This document shows positions 26,908 through 38,846 of a stretch of 64,000 bases of DNA, piece by piece (position 1 is the stretch's first letter; the number at the start of each line of letters is the position of its first letter). Source of the DNA: Primulina eburnea (Eukaryota > Streptophyta > Magnoliopsida > Lamiales > Gesneriaceae); NCBI RefSeq assembly GCF_022965805.1, contig NW_027331354.1, positions 1 to 64,000 of the forward strand, given 5' to 3'. Below the pieces are notes generated by a model. That model was not told the origin of the DNA and made no database searches. It was given only the letters and a program-made list of their open reading frames with translations. The position numbers and the translations under genes were made by a program.

Positions 26908-28484
26908 TCAGGTGAGGGACAACTTGGCCAGTGTTAGAGCCAACACTCTAACCCCATTTGCGACATCGACAGGAGCTGCAAATTCTTCGGGTTTATGGCT
27001 GTATCCTGACCACAACATCAAAGGTAGAAGATCATCGCAGATGCCGAATATGTTCAAACCTCCTACTTTAAACATATGAAATTTGTTTGTCCTAATCTTG
27101 GAAAAGTGAACACTAGATACATTGATTGCTATTAGATCTTGTTGGACTTGCATGATTTAAGGTTAATTGACCCTGCTTCCCAATGTGGCACTATGGTACA
27201 AGACTTTTAAGTACAATGACAAGTGATCCTCGTAACCATATATCTATGCTTTCGATACAACATAGATTTCATTTACTGTCGTTTATTTGGAACAGCAGCA
27301 AATGCTCGATTATATAAAGAGCTTGAAAGTACCTTTATAACATGGAATGAAGATCATGCCCATTGGAGATATTCTGCAACAGCATAAGATGAAGGTAACC
27401 AAATATGTTGTAATAAAGTCATTAAGCAAAATTTTTGGGTGAAAAAGGTCAATTGATGCATAGATAATGGTTGAAAAACGAGAGAGTCTGACCTTGCCAT
27501 GAATAGGGAATCATGATAAGCTCGGCTGATCATCTTCTTGTGCGATAGAGTTAATTCCTTGCAAGCTGATTCAGTAGCTTTAATGATCAAGTCCTCAGAC
27601 AACGCAGGTGGATCTTGATTTATGATTTTGAACTCGGATAGTTTCACACCACGGTTTCTGGATATGTTAAGAGCCGATTGATGGATTTTTTCTATCACCT
27701 TGTTTCTCCGCTTCTCATCGATGTCTCTAGTATCTTGAATGGATAAAGAACATGTGATAAAATATTCAAACGTTGAAGCAGATTATGTATTGTTCAACAC
27801 AAGATCAAGAATCACATTTTGTACCAATCTCAAGATGTGATTTGCTCGGAATGCTGTTTATTGCTCCAGGGTGCAACTCCAGAATACCTTAAATTCAGCA
27901 TACATTCAGGCCAAATTCTGATAAAACTTTAGAAGACGTTCAACCTTAGTTCGCACACATATATTTAATTACAAATTACTATTGCTCGAGCTAACTCGGA
28001 GAGCTTGAAAACCAGTTCTATTCTTTTGCACCCCCACTGTTACGCTAGGAAACAACCACACCAGACTGACTGACTGACTCACTAACGAATAATAGAAAAC
28101 TTACCAACTGTTCCAACAGTGTCGATGGATCCTGATTCTAGAACATGTTTCTCCACAGCCAGGGACAACTCTGCAGCTGCCAGTCCTGCGTCATTTCTGC
28201 TCCAAATAATTTTAACATGCAACACTCATACTCTAAATTATTCCCATAGAATAATTAAAATGAAACATCGGGCAGAGCCCATAATGGATAAACCCCCTCA
28301 AGGATACTTGTGTTTCAGCAGTTGCTTTATTCATTGAAGCTCCGGAAAACTTAGGATATTTAAATCAGATCCACATTTTAGTTGAGAATTGTAAAAAATC
28401 GAGCATTTTGTCTAACTTTTCATTCCTATCCTACAAACAGAGACAAAAAATCTCAGTGCCATATATTATCCGTCCAAAGAAAGT

Positions 28485-28531
<47 letters not shown>

Positions 28532-31500
28532 GCATTTTTAGTCAATGAACAAACTACTATTTGTTTGATTGATCATAAAGAAAACGGGAAAATGTGTGTG
28601 CACAAAAATGTATCTTTGCTAAAAAAAAATTAATTTACTTATTTATTTTTATCACATCGAGTATATGTTAATGTATTTTAAAAGTTGAATTTGATTTTAC
28701 TATCACGGACAATGTGATAGGTATCAGTTCCATCCGACTTTCTCTTGATAAAATCTTAGATTCAAACATAGCATATGCAAATCGAACAAGAGATGTCATC
28801 ACCTCATCGGCATAAGAACAGCTCCAGCATGGCCTCCATTGCCTTCGAAATCCACTTTAATGCTTGCCGGTGATGCAATTGCAGTCACAACACCAATGGA
28901 TATACCTAAAAAAATACAAACAAGATTAACATGCGACAGCCGGCAATTTACGGGTGGAGCTAGAATTGAGGATAAGGGTGATAAATAAATGATTTGAAAG
29001 GCAAGACTTGAAAACTTTTAGAGAATTAGATACTATTTCAATTTTCTTAATTTGAGGGTGCAGATCAACCCTCGCCAGAAGGGATGATGGTACACATTAT
29101 CAAAATAATGAACATCCTTTTCATTTTTTGACAAGGCTAACCTTCCTCTTCCAGAATGGGACCTTGCTCTATGTGCAATTCAATGAAAGCATGATAGTGC
29201 CCTTCATTCAGGAACACGGTAGAAACATCCTCGTGTGCATATCCAGAAAATCTTGCAGCATCAGAAAAGGATATGTCTTGATTATCGACTGTCGTCTCGA
29301 GACGTTCTGCCAGTTCTTTACTTCCTGCTAATAACCGGCTGCAAATTTAAGGAGAGTCTCAAAATCAATAAGAATAAAAGAAATATCAAAAACAACAAAA
29401 AAAAATTATAAAGATTTAAAAAAGATCATAAATCTACCAGTCTAATGATAGATGGTGACTTGGTGGTTAAAGAGAATGTGAGTGAAAGGTCCTATAACAT
29501 TTTTGAAAATTGCGATTAAGAAAATCTTTGGTCCTAACCTTCCCAAGCAGCTGATGCCGAACCTCGTAGGCTCTTCTGATGTGAACATGATCACCTCCAG
29601 GGACCTCTTTGGCTTAAAACCTAACCTGTTTTAAGTTTCATTAATATTATACAAAATGAAATGAGATCTTAAAACAAACTAGTAATTAGTGACGAGGCCG
29701 CGGAATCAGAAAAGTATAAATCAAAAAGCTCGTACAATCTAAATCTTAATAGTCAAATATCCAACTAATTGCTTTTACATGTGTAATTCTCAAATTAAAA
29801 AAAAAAATTTACACATTAAAAAAGGTAAAATTTTTAATTGAGGGACTATGGCATTGTCTGCATACATTAGTTCATCCACTGACTTGCATTGTCATTTATT
29901 TTTCAGAAACTAATATCAAATATTTAGGTTTATTCTAGCTTTACCAACGGTAGCTGACAAATCCTAATCTACGTAGTACGGATAATCCTAATTTCTTTTC
30001 TTGAAGTATCGGATACGAATACGACATGGATATAGATACGACATGCCGATAATAAAATTTGTCGTATCGTCTTATCCATAGCATGTTTATATTTCAAAAT
30101 TTGTTGTATTGTCGTATACATATCGTATTCGATACGATACTCATACCCGTAACCATGCGACATAGATGCTAACGTCCCAAAGGATAATTTCATAATTTGA
30201 AATTGTTGCTGCAAGCCTGCAATAACCAGTGATATCTGTAATTAGGCTCTTATAATAACATAAGAAAAGGTAGAGGACCAGCTACCAAGTCAGGTCAATT
30301 TGGTTTCAACTTCTTGTCCAAGAAGAAACATTGTTATAGCTTGGTTTGATTTAAAAAAAAAAGAGATCATTTAATGTATCCATTCACATTATGAAAGAAT
30401 TTCGCAGCAGCATAACTACAATGAGCCAAAGTAATTAGTTGTTTTTCGAAATCTGCTAGTCACAAACAAAGATATACTAGAAGCAAAAAGTGATGAATCT
30501 AAATAGGGATCAATCACCTGCATACCGTTTCAGTGCATTAATTGCTTCTATGGCACCCAAAACACCAACAACTCCATCATATTTCCCTGAGTATGGTATC
30601 GCATCTATGTGAGAACCAGTAGACACAGCAGCAATCTCAGGCTCAGAGCCCTCCCTGCATAAAACCAAATAAAGTTGCATTGAAGAGCTAGAGTTTAATG
30701 AAGGAATAGGGAACCAAGATCGTTTCTATTTCATGCTGAAGAAGGCAAGTCGACGGTTGGATGCCTTGTCAAATGAACCCAAAGAAAAACTGTCATGTTG
30801 TACCAAAAGGTACAAGTGGTAAAGGTGATTGAATTCAAATATTTTAAATTGTATGATGACCAAAATACTACATTTCAATTAGTAAGCCACCTAGTCAGTT
30901 GTACACAACAAGAGTGACAATTATTGTTTTCCCAAAAGTTGGTATATTATTGTTTTCCCAAAAGTTGGTATATTATTGTTTTCCCAAAAGTTGGTATAGA
31001 GCAACAAGGAATGAAGTAAATGAATTTTGACTTACCAGCGACCGAAAATGTTTCCAACGGCATCCTCTTTGACAGATAGACCAGCAAGGCCCATTAAGTT
31101 TTTAATGTACCTGTTCATCATAATTCAGGAAAAGTAACATTTTAGACCACATAGCACAGCGTGTATCAATTGACTGGTCCAACTAAGCATCCTATTGTTG
31201 CATGACCAATCCAAGGCATATACATAATGCAGACTATTAAACTAAATTTGTGCACATAATTAGTTATGTTCTATTTTTTTACCTCCTTGCTAGCACATCC
31301 TTCTCGCTGTAAAGGACTCTAGTGACCGAAGGTGCAGGCGTATCCGAGAAACTTGCTAGCTCATCGATCTAGAATATTTTAAAATTACAAAGGCAGATTA
31401 AGATCCGTATCTTTTAAATAAACTGCAACAGGAAGAAAGGAACACAAAAAAAATACATTTTCATGCTTCAAAAACACAATTTACGGCTCATAAGAGCTAC

Positions 31501-32189
31501 ATATTTGTATTAATATGCCAGCATTTAAGGTTATACCAACCAAGAACTACTCTCTCTTTTTCTTTTTTTACTTCAATACATACATTTTGCACTCTAATAG
31601 CAAGATAAGATGCATACCATACAACCTTACGTTTTCCAAAAAAATCAATAATCTAGCTATTTAAATGCGCCAGGGATAGAATCTTCATGATTCCACAATC
31701 AAAATTCCAAATACCCGAACTGCATACAGTCGCTTCCAACTATTTTAGATCCAAGGCTAGCCAAAATTAATTTTTAAATCCACTTTCAAGCCAAGCATAT
31801 AAAAAGCTTTACCAAGATCACTAGTTTGACACTAAAATCCAAATTCCCAATTGCCCAAGTGCACCGGTCCATCTCGTTCTCACTTACAATCTGAAATCTT
31901 TTCCCGAAGACCAAGATATCGAGAAAGATTAAATCTTTACAATAGAACCCCGCTCAAATAAATAAATTCCATATTCGAAGATTTCAAGGGTAACCTGTCT
32001 CTGCAAACTTTGTATGTCCACTGAAAGTGCGGATGACGAATCTTTGAAACCGTGCTCCTGAAAAGGGTACCCAGAAAACTCTTCCATGGTTTTGATCGTC
32101 GAGTCATATTCATGTTTCTGAGATAAGATTAGGGGAAAAGAAGCGACGAAGCATAGAGGAAAGAGGAGAGTGGATAGATTGACGAACAT
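26908..32189 (-). CDS. UAH: (S)-ureidoglycolate amidohydrolase
   Basis: Twelve exons join in frame into 468 residues: 31995-32189, 31283-31368, 31036-31110, 30526-30654, 29539-29625, 29142-29338, 28803-28905, 28105-28196, 27825-27887, 27493-27733, 27333-27373 and 26908-27005. The enzyme releases ammonia from ureidoglycolate in the last step of purine (ureide) catabolism, giving glyoxylate; in Arabidopsis it works in the ER with manganese. Residues 1-23 form a signal peptide. The M20-type amidohydrolase core shows STGSHIDAIPYSGKYDG (His134, Asp145), FTSEEPTRFG (Glu179/180), ELHIEQGP (His246) and RAYHDSLFMA (His416), the expected metal and catalytic positions. The N-terminal MEEFSGYPFQEHG and the C-terminal GYSHKPEE fit UAH better than allantoate amidohydrolase. 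Length is close to the usual ~475 residues, and no lesion is seen. Confidence 0.95.
28488..28527. repeat. (AT)n run in a UAH intron
   Basis: About 40 bp of AT repeat between exons 7 and 8 of UAH. Confidence 0.95.
30921..30998. repeat. three perfect 26-bp tandem copies in UAH intron 3
   Basis: The unit TTATTGTTTTCCCAAAAGTT plus GGTATA occurs at 30921-30946, 30947-30972 and 30973-30998 without a mismatch, so it is a recent or homogenised expansion. It lies between the splice sites of exons 3 and 4 and does not touch either. Confidence 0.95.
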
Positions 32190-33345
32190 TTTCTTTACTG
32201 GAATGGGTGGTGCGTGACTGCGTGGCGCGACGGAAATGGATCCTCTACTGTGGGATCTGTGGCAAAAAACACATTTTTAAAAAGTTTTTTTTTTATCTTT
32301 ATTTAAATCTTTTTAGTTTTAATTTTTTTTTGAGTTTTTTTGTTTTAATATTTCTTTTACTCACTCACAAATTTTCATTTTAACTACTGAATTTATTTAT
32401 TTTGAGAATAAAATATATAATTATTTTTTTCCATATTGACATATTTAATCAGTTGGTATATTAGTATACAGTATATAAGTTAAGTATAAATTATAACAAA
32501 AAAAAACAATACAATAAAAATTGACAAGATAAAAAAAAGAGAATAGAAAATACTTTTTAAAAATTAGAATGTATACACAAAAAGGTCAAAAAAGAAAGTA
32601 TTAATTAAAATATATAAAAAGACAAAAAAAGAAAAAAAAAGAAAAAATTGTGATTGTTGCTGTAAAACGACATCACAGTCTCTTTTGTGAAGATGTCTAC
32701 AATAAATTTGAAATTAATTTTTATTTACCACATCATCCTCTACGGTGAGAATGTCAACAGTAAAAGATTCATTCCATGGTGCGACTATTACTCAATTATA
32801 TAACAATTATCTCAATATTCAATTAGCTATGAATTTTCAATATGGAAAAAGTTTAGTTAAAGTTCTAGTGAAGATCGTGACATAATCGAATACACGCGAT
32901 GCCTCTTGTATAATTTTTGGTTTTTGAGGAATTTTTTTTATAACTAGTTCGATTAATTTTCCAACTAGATAAGTAGAATTCCACTCTCATCTTTCTTGTT
33001 AATATCTGTACTAGTTTATGCATTGTTTGGCTCGTTGATGAATGTTACATAATATAAGGATGATAAATCAATATTTAGATATTATCGTTTTACATGACAT
33101 TAATTCTTTGTATAACTTGAAGCAAAAATTTGACAAATCAATAATGAGTAATCAATCAATGTTTTATCATTTGTACTATATATAGTTTTGTTATATTATT
33201 CACCAACTGTGTTTATTTTTGTGTCCACCAATGAAATGACACTCATTTTGTGGACAAGTGATAATCTAGTCGAAGGTTCTATAGCAGTCGAAATTGGATG
33301 GTGTGTTTTTCAATTTTTTGATTTTACATCTTTCTAGTGCTTCGA
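32190..33345. other. promoter side of UAH and AT-rich spacer
   Basis: Immediately upstream of the UAH ATG is a GC-richer leader (GCGTGGCGCGACGG). Farther out there are only poly-A/T-rich stretches. No gene is seen. Confidence 0.4.
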
Positions 33346-33361
33346 TTTTTTACATTTTTTT

Positions 33362-33620
33362 GTTCCAAAGGTGAAATCGCTCACCTTAGGCGCCTCTCAC
33401 TCCCGGCCCGACAGGATTGTGAGAGGAGGTAAATCATGGTGACTCAGCCAACCAACAGCAGCTAGACCTTATGCTACGCTGCGCACAAGGAGCTCCCTCT
33501 CATTGGAGAGAACTTAACTCCCACACTGCCGCTTGCGAGACTCGATCCCTGGTCATTGTTCCAAGATTTATTGTTGCTGACCAACTGAGCTAAGCCCATG
33601 CGGGCAGATTTTTTTTTTCT
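33362..33620 (-). mobile_element. tRNA-derived SINE
   Basis: On the minus strand the element starts near GCCCGCATGGGCTTAGC. It holds a polymerase III box A (TAGCTCAGTTGG) and a box B-like GATCGAGTCTC about 40 bases later, as in tRNA-derived SINEs, then an unrelated body ending GATTTCACCTTTGG. A perfect 16-bp direct repeat TTTTTTACATTTTTTT flanks it (33346-33361 and 33621-33636), the length expected for LINE-mediated insertion. The A-rich stretch between the 5' end and the flanking repeat is unusual. Family not named. Confidence 0.8.
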
Positions 33621-33636
33621 TTTTTTACATTTTTTT

Positions 33637-34523
33637 ATTAATTTGTTTGGTGAAACTTTTTAGTTTCTATGATAGAGTGATAAATGAAATTTGCTTGACA
33701 CTTAAAAAATTAATCATGTCTGATTTTCATTTTTCTTTTCTGTTTGGGTTATTGGATAAATTCTAGATATAGATAAGAAGCGGCTCGAATATGCATTTGT
33801 TGCAAAATAACTTCACTTATCTCAGAAAATTGGAGATTTTATAGAGTAAAACAGACATAAATATCGATGGATGTGAAAGGAAAGATGCACTCATTATCCC
33901 TAAAATAAAATTCAAGTTGTATTTGAAATTCCACGTTATATGTAATGTGACAAAACCTACAATTCAAAGTTTATTTGTTGCCAAGGAAAAAATATAACTT
34001 CAACACCTATGGTGAAAATTGGATAAAAAAAAAGATCAAGTATCTAAATAATGAATTTTTTTTAGACATAAATCAAAAGTAGAAAAGATATCTAACCAAA
34101 ACCAAATTCATCAATTTTTCTCTTATTATTTTTTGAAAGAAAAAGATGTTCTTTTTTAGATGAATTAGAGAAAATATAATCCATTTTTGATTTGAAAAAA
34201 TTTGCATCTTTGTTTTGGAAATTATTTCAATTTTGTTGAATTGTTTTTCCAAAAAAAAATATTTAATATAAAAAAACTAAAGTAAATTATTTTTCAAAAA
34301 AAAAATTATGATATGTTTTTATATGTTCTCAACCTCAAGTTATAACCCCATTTCACAATAAGCAAGCAATCCATTTACCCTTTCAGCACAAAACCCAAAA
34401 TGATACAAGGCTCACATAATATAGTGCGAGCCAGCCACAGCCAACAAACAAAGAATGAATCTCGAGTCGAATCCCTTCTCGATTCGACTCGCATCTACGC
34501 GAACCTCGAACCCGATATCTCAT
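33637..34523. other. spacer and 3' flank of KNOLLE
   Basis: AT-rich, with several poly-A/T tracts. The last 200 bases are likely the KNOLLE 3' UTR. No gene is seen. Confidence 0.4.
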
Positions 34524-35553
34524 TTAAGATTTACTAAAACTAGTAGCAATGGGGATGACACCAACAAGAATGAGCACAAGTAGCAGTATGATCCCAAGAC
34601 ACAAGCACCTCCTACTACTCCTCTGGTACTCCTTTGCTGTCTTTAGGTTCTTAGTCCCATCACCTACATATTGTGCTGCATTCGTCACATGGTGCTCGAT
34701 ATCGTCCATCTGCTCGCCCTGCGCCTCCACCATCACCGCCATGTCTAGGAAGATCTGGTGGAGCTCGAGTAGGCTCCTCTCGATTTCCTTGGCCGCGTCG
34801 TGCCGGTCTTGTATCTCCACCACTGTCTCGAGCACTTTTCCCCTCCCATGCTCCTAAACAATCGATAAATTCAAGATCATCACGCTTTAAATGAATCAAG
34901 ATCGATGTAAAGTTCATAAAATTTCATACAAACCCCCAAAAAATTACCTGAATTGCTCTAGATAAGAATTCCTCACCACCATTTCCATTTCCACTTGAAA
35001 TGATCTTGTCAATAATTTCTTCATCGGGATTTTCCCCAGTGACTGTAAAATACCTCCTCCCCACAGTTTCTTTATACTCGCTCATCATCCTCTGCCTCAG
35101 CCCCTGAAACTCCATCATCAACTCCTTCAACTTCTTCCTCAACCCGTTCGTTACGGCCGAACGGGTCCGGTCCACCGGAGAGCCCGCTTTGCAGCCCGAA
35201 AGCCTTCTGCTCACGGCATTGGACTTGTCCATTTCCTCCAGCTTGGCCCGAATACCCCGGGCCCGTTTCAGCACCGATACAATGTCAGCATTCACGCGGG
35301 AGCGTAGCGATTTGAGGGCTTCAGGCTTGTGGAGGGACTTGCCTTCTTCGCGAGATTCTTGAAGCCGGAGCAAGATTTCTTTGACCGAGTTCATTTCTTT
35401 CTGTACTTGATCCGCTTCTTGCAGGAACGCTGTGAGGTTCTGGTCCATTTGGGTCATGCCTAATTCGAGATCCGGGCCGCATTCGAGATCTTTCATGGCT
35501 TCTTTCTTAAGATCGACATAGCTTGTGAAGGATTTTGTCATCAAATCGTTCAT
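34524..35553 (-). CDS. KNOLLE (SYP111): cytokinesis-specific Qa-SNARE syntaxin KNOLLE/SYP111
   Basis: Two exons, 34948-35553 and 34524-34853, joined GT-AG, encode 311 residues, about the length of Arabidopsis KNOLLE. The protein drives vesicle fusion at the growing cell plate during cytokinesis. It starts MNDLMTKSFTSYVDLKKEAM, as KNOLLE does. It has an N-terminal Habc helical region (about 40-165), the FQGLRQRMMSEYKETVGRRY segment, and a SNARE motif (about 208-268). The zero-layer glutamine is in VEAQGEQMDDIE (Gln247), and a C-terminal anchor spans about 285-306 (LCLGIILLLVLILVGVIPIA). The TVVEIQDRHDAAKEIERSLL block distinguishes it from SYP112. A mitosis-type promoter signature lies 150-177 bases upstream. 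No defect is seen. Confidence 0.95.
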
Positions 35554-35684
35554 CTTGAGTTTCTTCTTTTTTTTTTTAAACTCGCTGAGAGCTCAAAGTT
35601 TTGCAACAAAACGAATGAAATGGGAAAAGGTTTTGGAGGTAGAATCGATTTGCAGAGAGCAGAAATTGCTGAAAAATATTGGCG

Positions 35685-35730
35685 ATATATTTGTAAGAGA
35701 AATAGCCGTTGCTAGTTCGACCAACGGCTA
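35685..35730 (-). promoter_or_regulatory. MSA-type mitotic elements as an inverted repeat, with TATA-like box
   Basis: TAGCCGTTG (35703-35711) and CAACGGCTA (35722-35730) are perfect reverse complements separated by 10 bases. Each contains the AACGG core of the mitosis-specific activator element bound by MYB3R factors. The outer one, ACCAACGGCTA, differs from the published consensus YCYAACGGYYA at one position; the inner one, AGCAACGGCTA, at two. A TATA-like AATATATC lies just downstream at about 35685-35692. KNOLLE is a classic G2/M gene with such sites, so a regulatory role is well motivated but untested here. Confidence 0.75.
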
Positions 35731-37598
35731 GTTTTCGATTAAATTAATGTTTTCTTGATACAACGTTCTTTTGCTGTGAACAATGATTGATGATGTCAAT
35801 GAAATTTTAGACAAGTAATATGTAAAATAAAAGTATTTTTTTAATTAATTTTATATTTCAAGAATTGCATAACATAATCTTTATATGCAAAAAAAATATT
35901 GAACAAAAATTACTTTGTATATAACATAATCTAGATAACATTTATTTAGAAAATTCGTTAATTTTGATTTAGCATATGAATAAAGAATTATTTGGATATA
36001 TTTCCAATACAGGAAACAAATAAAACTAGAATAATATTTTTAACTTAATTCAGCGTACATCATATGATATTTCTTCATAACGTGAAACTAACAAAAAAAT
36101 AGTACAATATTGTAGTATAAAATACTAATCTGGACGTAAAAAATAATAATTTTCATGGGTATGTCGGGGTCGGGTTGGGGAGTCATGTCACAATATCGAC
36201 TCGTGAAGCGATTTCACTTTAGTTTTTGTGTTTAATTTGTACGAAAATATTCATTTTTTATTGAATTTTAAACTTATGTTCCAAATGACATCGCTCATGA
36301 TTCCCAAATATGTGTGAAGTCAATAAAATATCCATCTATCTTTTTATTATACAACAAAACTAAAGAGATGTGGTATTATAATTATAATAAAAAAAACTTA
36401 TTTTTAATTTATAATTACTTCAATTTATTTTATTTTAGATAATTGATATTAATTAGTTGGATGATTTGAAGAGTCGATTTTTTTTTTTTCATTTTTTAAT
36501 CGTTTATCGATGTTTCGGTATAAGTCGATCAATCAATTCTCCTGAAAAAATTATAAATTCTAGAATATATTCGGTGTAGGAGAAATTAAATTTGAATTCA
36601 AATGTCAATATCGGCACGGACAATATAATCCACTAGTCATGTTCTACGCTTCTGATATGACACAAAAAAACTCGTGTTTTATCGTATTGTTTTGTGTTAC
36701 AATTTTGTGAATCAGATTTTTTATTCGATCGGATCCATAAAAAATATTAATTTTTATGTTACAAGTTTTATTTTTTTTTTACAAGTAAAGATCAACTATG
36801 TTCGAAATTATATATTTTTCGATCCGATCTCGCAATAAAATATACAGTTTTTAGAAAAGGAAAAAAAATCAACATATATAAGCTCACTTACCGTAATCAG
36901 GTAAAAAACCGTGCAAACGTGTTGCTTGCGAGTACCGAACCAGAATTGCTTCTAGTGATCCGAACGCAGGTTGATCGAGACTAGACCTTCTCGGACCAAC
37001 TTGGACAATGTTTTGCTCGAGGTTATGTATAAAATTTGTAGAATAACCACTTAAAATTGGTCTCGTTGCTGCTAAAAAATGGGCTTGGTATGCACGAGTT
37101 TTGGCACCCCGAACAACTTTACTTTTTGGAGAGGTTTTTGAAAGATTTTGAGTGTCATTTTTGTCCCATATTTGAGGATATTTATAGCCACAAATGGAAT
37201 ATCAAAGATCAGCCTTACACGATTCCTCGAAGTCCAACTCTTATTTTTTATTTTTAGGACAATAATTCAGTGAGTTTCTTTAGCTGAAATCTTGAGTTCA
37301 TGAGCACGAAGGTTTCATGTTCATGAGTCGCCATCATACGAGTCAAGTTCGTGAAAATTCGAGCTTAGAATTGGATGTTCCATAAGAAATAAGGTTTGAG
37401 TTTTATTTTTTTACACGATCAGTGCTTAAAAAATGGGGATCATCACAAAAAGATTGTTCTTGAAAAAGAAATCAATTAGTGATATATATATATATATAAG
37501 AAAATAATTTTGCTGGGAAGATTGAATTTGATTTAGTTATTTTTTTAGTAGAGTGAGTGAAATGTTAAAATTTGGGTTTCAGACCAGAGAAGTAATTA
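35731..37598. other. AT-rich spacer, no gene seen
   Basis: Only low-complexity sequence and two very degraded MITE-like traces (about 36120-36225 and 36690-36850) are visible. The open frames here are short and unrecognised. Confidence 0.4.
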
Positions 37599-37606
37599 AT
37601 CACAAG

Positions 37607-38072
37607 CAGTGTTCTAAAAATCCTCGCCTAGGACCGCCTAGGCATTGGGCGGTCCAAAATCGCCCCGATTTTAGGCTAGTCGAAACTTCTAGGCGCCACC
37701 ATATTAATCGACTGCCTAGGCAGCGTCCGGACCGCCTAGGCGATTTTACAATAAAAAATCCGCCTAGGCGGTTTACACTTAAAAAAAACAAATTATGACG
37801 TGGATTAAAAATCCGCCTAGACGGTTTAATTTTCATTGTACAACGGTTGTAGTAAAGTAGTAAACTGATGTGGATGATTCATATATAAAAATTTATTAAT
37901 ATATATATTTATTATTACAATTTTAAATTTTATAATAATATATATTTCATATACAAACATAATACTCATGAACCACTTAATGAATTTAAGCTTTAAAAAA
38001 AACCGCCTAGACAACCGCCTAGGCCCCGCCTAGTAACCACTCGCTTATCGCCTACCGCTTTTTAGAACACTG
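37607..38072. mobile_element. hAT-type MITE, copy 1 (466 bp)
   Basis: Terminal inverted repeats CAGTGTTCTAAAAA and TTTTTAGAACACTG, with a perfect 8-bp duplication ATCACAAG (37599-37606 and 38073-38080), mark a non-autonomous hAT element. The interior is studded with GCCTAGGC and CCGCCTAGGCGG palindromes and has no coding capacity. Copy 2 is at 53793-54272. Confidence 0.93.
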
Positions 38073-38251
38073 ATCACAAGATCGAGATATGAAATGGCAT
38101 ATGAAGTACAAGTCCTCGTGAATTGAACATTATTTAGTATGATTCTACAAGTGTGATCCAACAAAGAAACCAATAGCGCATTAAACTCGTGGTCCAAATG
38201 CCATCCATCCGAAAATTTTGCTTATTTAATCTAAAAGTCCAATTAAACCAT

Positions 38252-38442
38252 TACAAAAATTTGTCTTGGTTTGGTGACACGAGTCATATTTTGTGAGACA
38301 GATCTCTTATTTGAGTTATCCATGAAAAAATATTATTTTTAAAGCTAAGAGTAATCAGTATTACTTTTTATTGTGAATATCATAAGGATAAACCCTTCTC
38401 ATAGATAAAAATTTATGAGACAGTCTTACAATAGACCTATTT
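38252..38442 (+). mobile_element. MITE copy K, degenerate
   Basis: Same palindromic family, flanked by a perfect 9-bp repeat TTAAACCAT (38243-38251 and 38443-38451). The left palindrome is destroyed, and a small extra segment (AATCAGTATTA) lies in the middle. Confidence 0.78.
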
Positions 38443-38846
38443 TTAAACCATATTCGATGTTGGACACAAAGGACAAAGCAAATGTCGTACTCATGTTTGT
38501 TTGATTGTTTCACATTAACTATTCTTCACGTGTATGTGTGTTCATAAATTTATGAAAATATACTTTTTTTTTGTTATATAATATTAAGTATTAGAATTTA
38601 TTTAGTATTAAATTGAAAAAACATATCATGGCGATATTAAATTTAATTAGTATAAATTGTGTACAATTGTTTTTTTAATAAATAGTAATATTTAAAATAT
38701 ATATTTTATTTTCACTAAAATCATAACAACACAACTTTTTATTCATCACATAAGTTCCAAAGGCGAATAATATTTCAAGAAAATACAGTTATTATTTTTC
38801 TTGAACCATCAAGAAAAATACAAATTTGAAACCATAATTCCGACTA

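Noticed and set aside
33540..33603. A tRNA gene suggested by TAGCTCAGTTGG and a box B-like sequence
   Set aside because: The T-arm and acceptor stem do not close, and the sequence continues into a SINE body flanked by a 16-bp duplication.
34549..34917. Several 73-102-residue frames overlapping KNOLLE exon 2
   Set aside because: They are alternate-frame and antisense shadows of the SNARE motif exon.
37057..37257. A 66-residue plus-strand frame near 37.1 kb
   Set aside because: It has plausible amino-acid content but no domain, promoter or neighbouring exon. Too little to call a gene.
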